From: Ktedonobacterales bacterium
GTDB taxonomy: Bacteria; Chloroflexota; Ktedonobacteria; Ktedonobacterales; JADMIN01
DNA length: 22,611 bases
Assembly (NCBI GenBank): GCA_025450405.1
Contig: JANWHL010000025.1
Location: 1-22,611 of the forward strand
Direction: 5' to 3'
Below are positions 1 through 6,834 of this stretch, in pieces; within the stretch, counting starts at the first letter, position 1; each line of letters opens with the position of its first letter. Under the pieces are notes generated by a model, which ran no database searches, had not been told where the DNA came from, and saw nothing but the letters and a program-made list of their open reading frames with translations. A program made the position numbers and the translations under genes.

Positions 1-78
1 CATCTCAGCGACGATCCTGATGCGCTCGCGGTCCGCGGCTATTGGGTGATGGCGGGCTGGCACCCGCCCCTGGAGTGA
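1..78 (+). CDS. possible C-terminal end of an unidentified protein (partial)
   Basis: Frame 1 is open from the first base to a TGA at 76-78 and encodes about 25 residues ending in GYWVMAGWHPPLE. The composition, with Trp, Tyr and acidic residues, looks more like real protein than like a GC-rich shadow frame, so this may be the tail of a gene that starts before the window. The fragment is too short to assign a family. It could also be chance. Confidence 0.3.
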   Translation, partial: HLSDDPDALAVRGYWVMAGWHPPLE

Positions 79-288
79 GCCACTTGGCACCGCCGAGCGG
101 CCACCCTTTCGACATCCGCGCGGGGTACACTTCCGTGGGCCGCACGCCATCCGGCGCGCGGCTGGGTGGGCGCCGCTTGAGCACATCCGGCCAGGCGGAA
201 CAAACGTCAGCTGGCCCGGAGTAATTGCGCGGGCAGTGCCAGCTGGCGCCGGCGCGGCATCCCCTCGCCCTGGCGCGCTACGCGTCTT

Positions 289-314
289 CCCCCTCGCCCC
301 GAAGGGGGAGGGGG
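289..314. repeat. G/C-rich imperfect inverted repeat upstream of the decarboxylase gene
   Basis: A C-rich arm at 289-300 (CCCCCTCGCCCC) is followed by GAA and a G-rich arm at 304-314 (GGGGGAGGGGG), giving an imperfect hairpin with a tiny loop. A similar, perfect hairpin occurs at 19606-19628, so this looks like a copy of a dispersed intergenic element. It lies about 30 bases before the decarboxylase start and could act as a terminator for the gene to the left. The rest of 79-345 shows no gene I can support. Confidence 0.5.
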
Positions 315-345
315 CAGGGGGTGAGGACCCCACGGGAGGCACACC

Positions 346-1722
346 ATGGACGACCTGTTGCGGGCGGCGGCGGAGCGGAGCATCCGCTACCTGGCGGGGC
401 GCGACGCGCGACCAGTGGGCCCGATGCCAGGCGCGGTGGAGCGCATGGCCGCGCTGGGCGGATCGCTGCCCGAGGAGCCGAGCGACCCGGCGGCCGTGCT
501 GGCGCTGCTGGACGAGGTCGGGTCGCCGGCCACGGTGGTCGGTACCGGGGGGCGCTACTTTGGCTTCGTCACCGGCGGATCGCTGCCCGCGGCGCTGGCG
601 GCCAACTGGCTCGCGGCGGCGTGGGACCAGAACGCCTTCAGCCGGACCACTTCGCCGGTGGCGGCGGTATTGGAAGACATCGCGCTGGCGTGGCTGGTGG
701 ATGTGCTCCGCCTGCCGGCTGGCACCGTAGGGGCGTTTGTGACCGGTGCGACGATGGCGAACTTCACGGCGCTGGCGGCCGCGCGACACGCCGTGCTGGC
801 CCGCGCGGGTTGGGACGTGGAGGCCCACGGGCTCTTCGGCGCGCCGCCAATCAGCGTGGTGGTTGGCGCGGAGGCCCACCCTACCGTGTTCAAGGCGCTG
901 GGCCTCCTGGGGCTGGGGCGCGACCGCGTGGTGCGCGTGCCTGCGGATGACCAGGGCCGCATGCGCGCCGACGCGTTTCCGCGGCTGGAGGGTCCGGCCA
1001 TCGTCTGCCTGCAGGCGGGGAACGTCAATACGGGGGCGATGGACCCCTTCGCGGCGCTCTGTCCCCTGGCGCGAGAAGCCGGGGCGTGGATCCACGTGGA
1101 TGGCGCCTTCGGGCTCTGGGCCGCGGCCGCGCCGGGTCGGGCGCACCTGCTGGCCGGCGTGGAGCTGGCGGACTCGTGGGCGACGGACGCGCACAAGTGG
1201 CTGAACGTGCCCTACGACAGCGGGCTGGCGTTCCTGCGCGTCGGCGAGGCGCTGCGCGCGGCGATGGCCGTGAGCGCGGCGTATCTGCCGGAGATGGCGA
1301 GCCGCGAGCCGGGGCAGTACACGCCGGATTCATCGCGGCGCGCGCGCGGCGTGGAGGTTTGGGCGGCGCTGCGGTCGCTGGGGCGCGCGGGCGTGGCCGA
1401 CATGGTGGAGCGGACCTGCCGCCACGCCGAACGCTTCGCGGCGGGGCTACGTGCCGCCGGGTACGAGGTCCTGAACGAGGTGGTCATCAACCAGGTGCTG
1501 GTGGCGTTCGGCGACGCCGAGACGACGCGCGCGGTGGTGGCGGGGGTCCAGAAAGATGGGACGTGCTGGTGCGGGCCGACAGTCTGGCAGGGCCGGACGG
1601 CCATGCGCATCAGTGTCTCGTCGTGGGCCACCACCGAGGCGGATGTGGAGCGGAGCCTTGCGGCGATGCTGCGTATCGCCGGCGAGCGGAAGGTCGGCAA
1701 ATTGACCATTGGCGGGTGGTAG
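346..1722 (+). CDS. pyridoxal phosphate-dependent group II amino acid decarboxylase-like protein
   Basis: This 458-residue protein has the fold-type I PLP-decarboxylase layout. The cofactor-pocket segment HVDGAFG holds Asp252, expected to pair with the pyridine nitrogen. The segment DAHKWLNVPYDSG holds Lys284, the expected Schiff-base lysine. Upstream, the HPTVFKALGLLG segment matches the His/Lys-Ala region of glutamate, aromatic amino acid and diaminobutyrate decarboxylases. The length is normal for the family. The start is supported by GGGAGG at 334-339. It probably removes the carboxyl group of an amino acid in the cytoplasm, but the substrate cannot be read from sequence. Some members of this superfamily are aldehyde-forming or lyase-type enzymes, so substrate and exact reaction stay open. 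It has no obvious operon partner. Confidence 0.88.
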   Translation: MDDLLRAAAERSIRYLAGRDARPVGPMPGAVERMAALGGSLPEEPSDPAAVLALLDEVGSPATVVGTGGRYFGFVTGGSLPAALAANWLAAAWDQNAFSRTTSPVAAVLEDIALAWLVDVLRLPAGTVGAFVTGATMANFTALAAARHAVLARAGWDVEAHGLFGAPPISVVVGAEAHPTVFKALGLLGLGRDRVVRVPADDQGRMRADAFPRLEGPAIVCLQAGNVNTGAMDPFAALCPLAREAGAWIHVDGAFGLWAAAAPGRAHLLAGVELADSWATDAHKWLNVPYDSGLAFLRVGEALRAAMAVSAAYLPEMASREPGQYTPDSSRRARGVEVWAALRSLGRAGVADMVERTCRHAERFAAGLRAAGYEVLNEVVINQVLVAFGDAETTRAVVAGVQKDGTCWCGPTVWQGRTAMRISVSSWATTEADVERSLAAMLRIAGERKVGKLTIGGW

Positions 1723-1777
1723 GTACCGTGCTACCCTGTGTTGGACCGGAGACGAAGCCGCCGAAGGAGACGCGTTT

Positions 1778-2098
1778 ATGACCCACGCCGTCTATCTCTC
1801 GGACGCCGCCTACGAGGCGCTGCGGACGATCGCCGCCGAGCGGGGCGAGTCCGCGGAAGCGATTCTCGAGGCCTGGGTAGCCGAATTCGCGAAGGCACAC
1901 CGGCACGACGAGCACGACCCCTATACGAACCCTCGTTATTTCACAACTGACGAATTTTTGCGCCACCTGGGCATGTCCGACGAGGAAATTCAACGGGCGG
2001 ATGAGCTGGCGGCGCGCGACAATGCCAAGCGCGCTTCCGCGGCCAGGCGCTCGAACAATGCTTCGGAGCGCGGATCGGCGAACTGCGCGCCCCAGTGA
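1778..2098 (+). CDS. small antitoxin-like hypothetical protein (106 aa)
   Basis: The start at 1778 is chosen because GAAGGAGA lies just upstream (1763-1770); the reading frame is open further upstream but without a site. The N-terminus MTHAVYLSDAAYEAL, followed by a helix beginning AAERGESAEAI, resembles ribbon-helix-helix-style antitoxins, with one strand and then helices. The middle carries DPYTNPRYFTTDEFLRHLGM, a pattern I associate with small accessory antitoxin-like proteins. The last 35 or so residues (KRASAARRSNNASERG and onward) look like non-selected sequence and lie exactly where the opposite-strand gene begins to overlap. The C-terminus may therefore be read-through past a lost stop or a frameshift. 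No toxin gene follows. Function is inferred only from its appearance. Confidence 0.6.
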   Translation: MTHAVYLSDAAYEALRTIAAERGESAEAILEAWVAEFAKAHRHDEHDPYTNPRYFTTDEFLRHLGMSDEEIQRADELAARDNAKRASAARRSNNASERGSANCAPQ

Positions 2099-2223
2099 AG
2101 TTCGTCTACCAGCGCTTCGAACCGCTCGGCCAACGCTTCCTGGCGCTCGGCGGGGTACGCTTCGATGCGCTCCATGACTTCCTGGAAGTCGCGCACCGCG
2201 GCCTGGAGGCGTGGAATCAGCAT
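1990..2223 (-). CDS. small antitoxin-like hypothetical protein (77 aa)
   Basis: Read on the minus strand, this encodes a helical, charged 77-residue protein. The segments YPAERQEALAERFEALVDE and WGAQFADPRSEALFERLA follow the layout of a widespread family of about 70-residue antitoxin-like proteins: a Leu/Pro-Glu-Gln helix, then Trp, then a Ser-x-x-x-Leu-x-x-Leu helix. The start at 2223 has GAGGAG about nine bases upstream; a longer start at 2274 adds 17 basic residues with no clear site. The 3' end overlaps the convergent gene at 1778-2098 by 109 bases. No toxin partner lies downstream. Family membership is recalled by pattern, not by search. Confidence 0.6.
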   Translation of the reverse strand: MLIPRLQAAVRDFQEVMERIEAYPAERQEALAERFEALVDELHWGAQFADPRSEALFERLAAEARLALSRAASSSAR

Positions 2224-2583
2224 CCAACCGCTCCTCTCGAAGTGGCGCCGCGACGAATGCTTGGCGTGGCGCATAGTGAGTTGTAATATACGTTACGTGC
2301 CGCGGCCCCCATGAGGAATGGCCGATGAGCGTCATGGGCCGCAACGCGCGGAGGCACCACCCCGGCGCGTAACCCCGGCCCGTACTGGCCTCCAGGATGA
2401 GATGCGCGGCCCGCTGCCGCATCAAGCACGCGCCAGGGTACAAGTGGCGGCAGAGCGGCATTTCCGCCTCCGACATCGCCGCCCACTGGCTGACGCCGGA
2501 TGCCACATCGACTCCTGAATGGCAGCCAACCCGGATGGCAATTTGGAAAGGCCGTTGCGAAGGACGGCACAAGGAGAGAAGAC
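2224..2583. other. intergenic region without a supported gene
   Basis: This 360-base stretch separates the minus-strand antitoxin-like gene from the cupredoxin gene. Open frames cross it on both strands, but none has a ribosome site or a recognisable protein pattern. An AT-rich patch at 2281-2295 stands out against the GC-rich background and may hold promoter elements for either divergent gene. The matches (TTGGCG at 2261-2266 and TAATAT at 2284-2289, 17 bases apart) are only four of six at each box. Confidence 0.35.
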
Positions 2584-3039
2584 ATGCGCATAGTCACACA
2601 CGCGGGATGGTGGCGAACTGGTCTGCTCGGGGTGTCACTGGCGCTCGCGGTGATGGCCGCGGGCTGCGGAACGGCGAGTACCGGCACCCAGACGACCGGG
2701 CCCGCGGCGCCGACGGCGACCACCGCGCCCGCCGGGCCGACGGCGACGAGTGGGTCGGGCGGCGCCACGGCCGACGTAAGCATCGGCGGGGGCATCGGCA
2801 CCTTCAAATTCAATCCGAGTACACTCACCATCAAAGTGGGCACGACCGTGACCTGGACGAACAAGACGCAGGTCCCCCACACATCCACCAGCGACACAGG
2901 CTCCACGGTGCAATGGGATTCGAGCGTCATCAATCCCGGCTCGGGGACGTACAGCTTCAAGTTCATTCAGGCGGGAACGTTCGCCTACCACTGCACGTTC
3001 CATAGCTACATGCACGCCACGATTATCGTGACGGCGTAG
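2584..3039 (+). CDS. cupredoxin (plastocyanin-like) lipoprotein
   Basis: This 151-residue protein begins with a lipoprotein signal peptide: basic MRIVTHAGWWR, a hydrophobic stretch, then the lipobox VMAAGC with Cys28 as the lipidation site. A Thr/Ala/Pro/Gly linker to about residue 62 follows, then a cupredoxin domain. The type I copper ligands are visible as His99 (VPHTS), Cys137, His140 and Met143 in YHCTFHSYM. The segment TIKVGTTVTWTN is the usual early strand. It should sit on the outer face of the membrane and carry electrons or bind copper. The start at 2584 has AAGGAGAGA just before it; the longer frame has none. It faces the Uma2 pseudogene tail to tail. The redox partner is not in the window. 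Confidence 0.92.
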   Translation: MRIVTHAGWWRTGLLGVSLALAVMAAGCGTASTGTQTTGPAAPTATTAPAGPTATSGSGGATADVSIGGGIGTFKFNPSTLTIKVGTTVTWTNKTQVPHTSTSDTGSTVQWDSSVINPGSGTYSFKFIQAGTFAYHCTFHSYMHATIIVTA

Positions 3040-3044
3040 AGGAT

Positions 3045-3059
3045 CTGATGGCGCATCAG
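3045..3059. terminator. short hairpin between convergent genes
   Basis: CTGATG at 3045-3050 and CATCAG at 3054-3059 can pair around a three-base loop. The hairpin lies just after the cupredoxin stop and overlaps the last codons of the Uma2 pseudogene. There is no T tract, so its role as a terminator is only suggested by position. Confidence 0.3.
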
Positions 3060-3667
3060 GCGAAGAGCCGGCCGACCGGCAAGGTGAAGCCGGGCACGAC
3101 GTCGAGCCCGATCAGCATGTCGGCCACCCCAAGTATCTTGGGGTGGTCGGCATTCGCGCGCCACGCATCCACCTGCCTGGATGCGGGCCAGATCACCCAG
3201 ATAAGCCGCACGCCAGCTTGCGGGTAGAAACGCGCCTTGTCCGCCATTTCGGGGTGGTGCTGGCCCGGAGAGGCGACCTCAACGGCCAGGTCGGGCGCGA
3301 CAGCGAGGTATCGCTTGTAGCCTGGCGTCCCCGGCGGCGGTAGCTGCCGCAGTGTCTCGCTGCCAATGAAGGCTATGTCTGGCGAGAGCACGGTGTCGTC
3401 ACTCAAGGACAAGGGAAGCCTGAACCCGGTATCAGGGAGGGTAACGCGCCCAGTCGCGGCTGATTTGACATGGGCTTTTAGGGCGTCGAGAAGGATCTCC
3501 ATGATGTCCAGATGTTCCAGACCCGTTGGCGGCATCCAGATCTACCTCCCCTCGACCAGCTCGTACCGCCAGGCATCTTTCGGCGCGACTAACAGGTCAT
3601 CCGCGGTCATGTGCTGGCCGCGACCGGGGACCAGTTCCGCTCATGGAGCGATGGTGTTTTGTGCCAC
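3056..3667 (-). pseudogene. Uma2-family (DUF820) nuclease-like gene broken by two in-frame stops
   Basis: Starting at GTG 3667, behind a strong AAGGAGG site at 3680-3674, the frame reads MAQNTIAP, a TGA at 3643-3641, then a continuing family-like stretch with MTADDLLVAPKDAWRYELVE. A TAG at 3544-3542 follows, then IWMPPTG and the rest of a Uma2 domain to 3056. No frame change is needed: both interruptions are single stop codons in one 203-codon frame. Conserved Uma2 features remain downstream: PDIAFI, PDLAVEVASP, and a Lys ahead of the AGVRLIWVIW strand. Uma2 proteins have a PD-(D/E)XK-like fold and unclear roles. A shorter product from ATG 3535 would lack the first strand and helix of the domain. 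I infer a decayed gene; two sequencing errors are the alternative. Confidence 0.85.
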
Positions 3668-3721
3668 TGGGTACCTCCTTCGCCCTCTACGTACCGTTAG
3701 CATTCCACCGGCGCGACGCGC

Positions 3722-3761
3722 GGCCTTCCGAGATAGCGCTCGGGTGCCTGACCGGAAGGCC
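3722..3761 (-). terminator. inverted repeat downstream of the rsmD operon
   Basis: GGCCTTCCG at 3722-3730 and CGGAAGGCC at 3753-3761 form perfect nine-base arms around a 22-base loop. The hairpin begins nine bases past the stop of the last minus-strand operon gene (3770), the position expected of a terminator. No clear T tract follows, so a factor-dependent end or a processing signal is also possible. Confidence 0.45.
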
Positions 3762-3769
3762 ATAGGCCG

Positions 3770-4267
3770 CTACGACTTGGCCGCGCCCCCCGGGGGCAGG
3801 TTGCGCCAGCCCGTCGCGGCGTCGTCCATCAGGGCGAGGAGACGTTCCAGTCGGGCGATGACCTTGGTGATGTTGGTGCGCTGGCGGGGGTAGCCCTCGG
3901 GATGGAGCTCGCGCACCCACGTCTGGAGATCGTCATCGCTGAGGTCGTACCACTTGAGGTCTGCCACCAGCCGGAGATGCACTTTATAGGCGGGGTCGTG
4001 CTGGCGGCGTGTGGGCCCGGAGCCCTCCGCCGGCACGGACTCGGCCTCGTCGTGTTCCTCACCCGTGGCGGACGCCTCCGCCGCGGACGGGTGGAGCGCC
4101 GCGGCGAGCGCCGCCAGGTCGGCCATCTTGAAGAAGTGCCCCTTGCCGACACCGCGGTAGGCGCGCAGCCGCCCCTCGCCGACCAGCGAGAGCAGGGTAT
4201 CGTGGTCCACACCGAGCTGGCGTAGGGCCTCGCCCTCATCCACGAACGAAAACTTATTCGGTCCCAT
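3770..4267 (-). CDS. helix-turn-helix (MerR/excisionase-like) protein of unknown role
   Basis: This 165-residue protein starts at ATG 4267 behind GAGGAGG; a longer frame to 4369 only repeats the end of rsmD in another frame. Residues 6-60 look like a winged helix-turn-helix of the MerR/excisionase type: FVDEGEALRQLGVDHDTLLSLV, then GRLRAYRGVGKGHFFKMADLAAL, which gives helix, turn, helix and a short basic wing. An acidic, Ala-rich linker follows (61-90). A second, mostly helical part (91-150) carries KVHLRLVADLKWYDLSDDDL and ITKVIARLERLLALM. It overlaps the end of rsmD by 14 bases, so the two are probably translated together. It could be a regulator or a DNA-binding structural protein; I do not recognise the C-terminal part. 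Confidence 0.75.
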   Translation of the reverse strand: MGPNKFSFVDEGEALRQLGVDHDTLLSLVGEGRLRAYRGVGKGHFFKMADLAALAAALHPSAAEASATGEEHDEAESVPAEGSGPTRRQHDPAYKVHLRLVADLKWYDLSDDDLQTWVRELHPEGYPRQRTNITKVIARLERLLALMDDAATGWRNLPPGGAAKS

Positions 4268-4847
4268 GATCAATCCCCTCCTCGGGGGCGTGGTGCGCGT
4301 AGAAGACGAGGAGTGTGCTGCCATAGCGGCGCTCGTCGTAGCGCCGCAGAACACCGAGCGCGAGATCATCGAGGTCGGCGCGCTCGCGGGGATGCACCTG
4401 AGCGATGACGAGACCGCCCGGCACCGTCAACGGCGCGGCGTCGAGGTCCGCCACGGCGCGGGCGGCCAGCCCCTGGTATTGCGGCGGCGCGACGTACACG
4501 ATGTCGTACTCCCGGCCCTGGGCGCGCGCCGTCCGCAAGAACGCGAAGGCGTCAGCGTGGATGGTCTCGGCGCGGTCAGCCAGACCGGTGGACGTGAGGT
4601 TTTCGCGGACGACCTTGAGCACGACCGGGCTCAGCTCCACAAAGGTGGCGCGCGCCGCGCCGCGGCTGAGCGCCTCGATGCCAACGCTGCCCGTGCCCGC
4701 GAAGAGGTCAAGGAAACGTGTGTCCTCTACGCGCCACGACAGGATGTCGAACAGCGCGGTGCGGACGCGGTCCATGATGGGACGCGTATCGTCGTTCATC
4801 GGGGCCTTGAGGCGCCGGCCTCTGGCCGTGCCGCCGACGACGCGCAT
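4254..4847 (-). CDS. rsmD: 16S rRNA (guanine(966)-N2)-methyltransferase RsmD
   Basis: This 197-residue protein matches RsmD in length and order of motifs. It opens with MRVVGGTARGRRLKAP, then RPIMDRVRTALFDIL, the SAM-binding loop DLFAGTGSVGIEALSRGA (from Asp47) and the acidic strand end FVELS. In the enzyme, N2 of G966 in 16S rRNA is methylated during 30S assembly. The catalytic motif IV, usually DPPY-like, reads APPQ here (residues 120-123, within YDIVYVAPPQYQGL). I believe this variant occurs in some deep-branching lineages. The start codon overlaps the stop of the upstream gene as TGATG, and the end overlaps the helix-turn-helix gene by 14 bases, so it sits in a tightly coupled operon. Confidence 0.92.
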   Translation of the reverse strand: MRVVGGTARGRRLKAPMNDDTRPIMDRVRTALFDILSWRVEDTRFLDLFAGTGSVGIEALSRGAARATFVELSPVVLKVVRENLTSTGLADRAETIHADAFAFLRTARAQGREYDIVYVAPPQYQGLAARAVADLDAAPLTVPGGLVIAQVHPRERADLDDLALGVLRRYDERRYGSTLLVFYAHHAPEEGIDHGTE

Positions 4848-6676
4848 CAGGATCTCCCCTCGCGCGGCTGGCCGCGGGGCCGCGCCGTGCCCGGCACGGC
4901 GGGCGCGATGCGGCTGGAGCGCGCCGATCGGGCCTCGCCAGCGCGGGCTTCCGGCGGGCGCGCCTCGGGTGGCCGGGTCTCGGACGATTGCGCCTCGAGT
5001 GCGGACGCCTCGGGTGCGGACGCCTCGGGTGCGGCCGCGTCGGTGGGGCGGGCCGCGCGCAGCAAGGCGAGCACGTCGGCCGCCTCGTCGGCGAAGGCGT
5101 CCTCTTTGCTCCAGCTGATGAGCTCCTGGAGCTGGTCACGGCTGGTGCGCTCAGGCGTCGTGCGGAAGAGCGCCCGGGTGAGGAAGGCGGCATCCTCGGC
5201 GCCAATCTGACCGGCGACAGCGTGGTTGTAGCTGGACAACTGCCGCTCCTGCGGGGTGCCGGTCTTGGACACCGCCCGGAAGCGCTCGACCAGCTCGCGG
5301 GCACGGCCGCGCCGGCGCAGGGCGTCGAGCCCGCCGGCCGCCAGCGCCACATGATCGGCGCCGCGCCCCTCATTGGAGCCAGCGCCCGCGCGCGGGACTG
5401 CTGGCCCGGCGGCGAAATCAGGGACGTCGTCGAGCTCCTCCTGGCCGTCCTGGCCGTCCCGAGCGTCCGTCACAGCCACACCACCAGGCCCGCGCGGATC
5501 GTCACGCGCCAACTCGTCCAGGTCGATGGTCTCGATTCCCTCGTCTTCATCCTCGCCGTCGTCGCCATAGTCGTCGACGCCAGGGCCAGCCTCGTCGTTC
5601 TCGCCCAGCGCGAAATCCTCGTCCAGCTCGTCTTCCATCCCCGGCGTGAGCTCCAGGTCATCTTCCTCGTCGAAGTAGGCGGTGCTCGTGCGCGGTGGGG
5701 CCGCGGAGGATGGCGCGGACGGCGGGGAAGCGGGCGGGCGCGCCTCGGTGGCTCCGGTGGCGCGGGCGGGTGATGGCGGCGCCGACGAGGCCGCGGGGGC
5801 GCGGCGCTCGGGCGTGGAGGCCGTGGGCGCGTGGGCGCGCGCGGGCACGGCGCCTGAGGAACCGTTCCCGCTAGATCCGAACGCGGTTGAGCTAGACTCG
5901 GCGGCGCCAGACTCGGCGCGCAGGTGCTGGCGCCGCAGGGTCTCGAGCGCCTCAGCGTAGTTGAGCCCATCGAGGGAGCGCACGCCGAGCTGGTCCATCA
6001 CCTGGCGGGGATTGAGGCCGAGGCCCTGCGTCTCCGCGAGGAATTGGCGGCGATCGATGGGGGCCAGCGCCGCGGTGTGCTCGGGGGCGGATGCCGCTGG
6101 GGCGGATGCCGCGGGGCGCTGGGATGGCGGCGGGGTGCGCGCCGATCGCGTGACCTCCGCAGGCTTGGGCTCCGAAAGCGTGGGTTCCGGTTCTGGGTGC
6201 TCGGCCCGCGCATACTCGGTCTCCGCGCGCTCCGGGCGCTCCGGAGGTCGCCGCGTGGAGGCGGGTGGCGACTCCGGCTCAACGTTCGGCCGCCGCTCGG
6301 CCACGACGCGCTCGCGCTCCGGGACATCGTGTGCCGGCGCGGATGGCGTTGGCGCGGATGGCGTTGGCGCGGATGGGGCCTGGACGATGGGGGCGGGTGT
6401 GACCGGTCCTGGAGCGACTGGCGCTGGCACAACGACAGGGCCGCCGCTCGCGGCGGCCTGGGGTCCGGCGCGGACCGTAGCCACTCGCGCATCCAGATGC
6501 GTGGTGAGGCGATCCATCCCCGCGCCCGCTTCGGCCAGCAGCCGCTCGACCTCATCCGCGTCCGCGCCCGGCCGGATGGGGACGGCGATCTCCAGGGTGC
6601 GCTCCTGGTCGCCCACGGTGAAGCGGACGGATTGCCGCAGCCAGATGTGCTCGCCGTCGCTGGTCCATTGCCCCAT
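4847..6676 (-). CDS. large low-complexity protein with acidic middle and small helical domains, unknown function
   Basis: This 609-residue protein has islands of order in disordered sequence. Residues 1-68 form a compact domain (GEHIWLRQSVRFTVGDQE, then EIAVPIRPGADADEVERLL). Residues 70-205 are Pro/Ala-rich with five-residue repeats of the SAPTP type. Residues 206-255 form a helical unit (DRRQFLAETQGLGLNPRQV, then MDQLGVRSLDGLNYAEALET) that resembles small helical tails seen on some single-strand-annealing or ERF-type proteins; this is inference. Residues 333-392 are very acidic. Residues 450-542 are a second helical region, and the end is again APEAS-type repeats. It has no signal peptide or membrane segment. 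It is joined to rsmD by a TGATG overlap. I do not recognise it as a named family. Confidence 0.75.
   Translation of the reverse strand: MGQWTSDGEHIWLRQSVRFTVGDQERTLEIAVPIRPGADADEVERLLAEAGAGMDRLTTHLDARVATVRAGPQAAASGGPVVVPAPVAPGPVTPAPIVQAPSAPTPSAPTPSAPAHDVPERERVVAERRPNVEPESPPASTRRPPERPERAETEYARAEHPEPEPTLSEPKPAEVTRSARTPPPSQRPAASAPAASAPEHTAALAPIDRRQFLAETQGLGLNPRQVMDQLGVRSLDGLNYAEALETLRRQHLRAESGAAESSSTAFGSSGNGSSGAVPARAHAPTASTPERRAPAASSAPPSPARATGATEARPPASPPSAPSSAAPPRTSTAYFDEEDDLELTPGMEDELDEDFALGENDEAGPGVDDYGDDGEDEDEGIETIDLDELARDDPRGPGGVAVTDARDGQDGQEELDDVPDFAAGPAVPRAGAGSNEGRGADHVALAAGGLDALRRRGRARELVERFRAVSKTGTPQERQLSSYNHAVAGQIGAEDAAFLTRALFRTTPERTSRDQLQELISWSKEDAFADEAADVLALLRAARPTDAAAPEASAPEASALEAQSSETRPPEARPPEARAGEARSARSSRIAPAVPGTARPRGQPREGRS
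4991..5035. repeat. three 15-bp tandem units inside the 609-residue protein gene
   Basis: The unit CGCCTCGGGTGCGGA occurs at 5006-5020, with one-base variants at 4991-5005 and 5021-5035. The period is five codons, so copy changes keep the frame. The units encode the APEAS/ALEAQ-like repeats near the protein's C-terminus. Confidence 0.85.
6336..6376. repeat. 15-bp tandem units encoding SAPTP repeats
   Basis: GGCGCGGATGGCGTT is present at 6336-6350 and 6351-6365, with a partial third copy at 6366-6376. It encodes the repeated SAPTP motif of the Pro/Ala-rich linker in the 609-residue protein. Confidence 0.85.
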
Positions 6677-6834
6677 CTCACGCCCTCACTTTACTCGCCG
6701 TCGCGCCCGGCTCGCCGGCATCCGTCCCGGTGGCTGCCGGGATCGTGCCAGCGGTGGCCTTCGATTCATCATATCAGATGGATCGGCGAGCTTCCACGGC
6801 ACGCAGGGGGCCGGATCGGATGCCAGGCGGTCGG

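Noticed and set aside
1778..2223. A toxin-antitoxin operon
   Set aside because: Two antitoxin-like proteins are present, but they are convergent and no toxin-like gene is adjacent to either.
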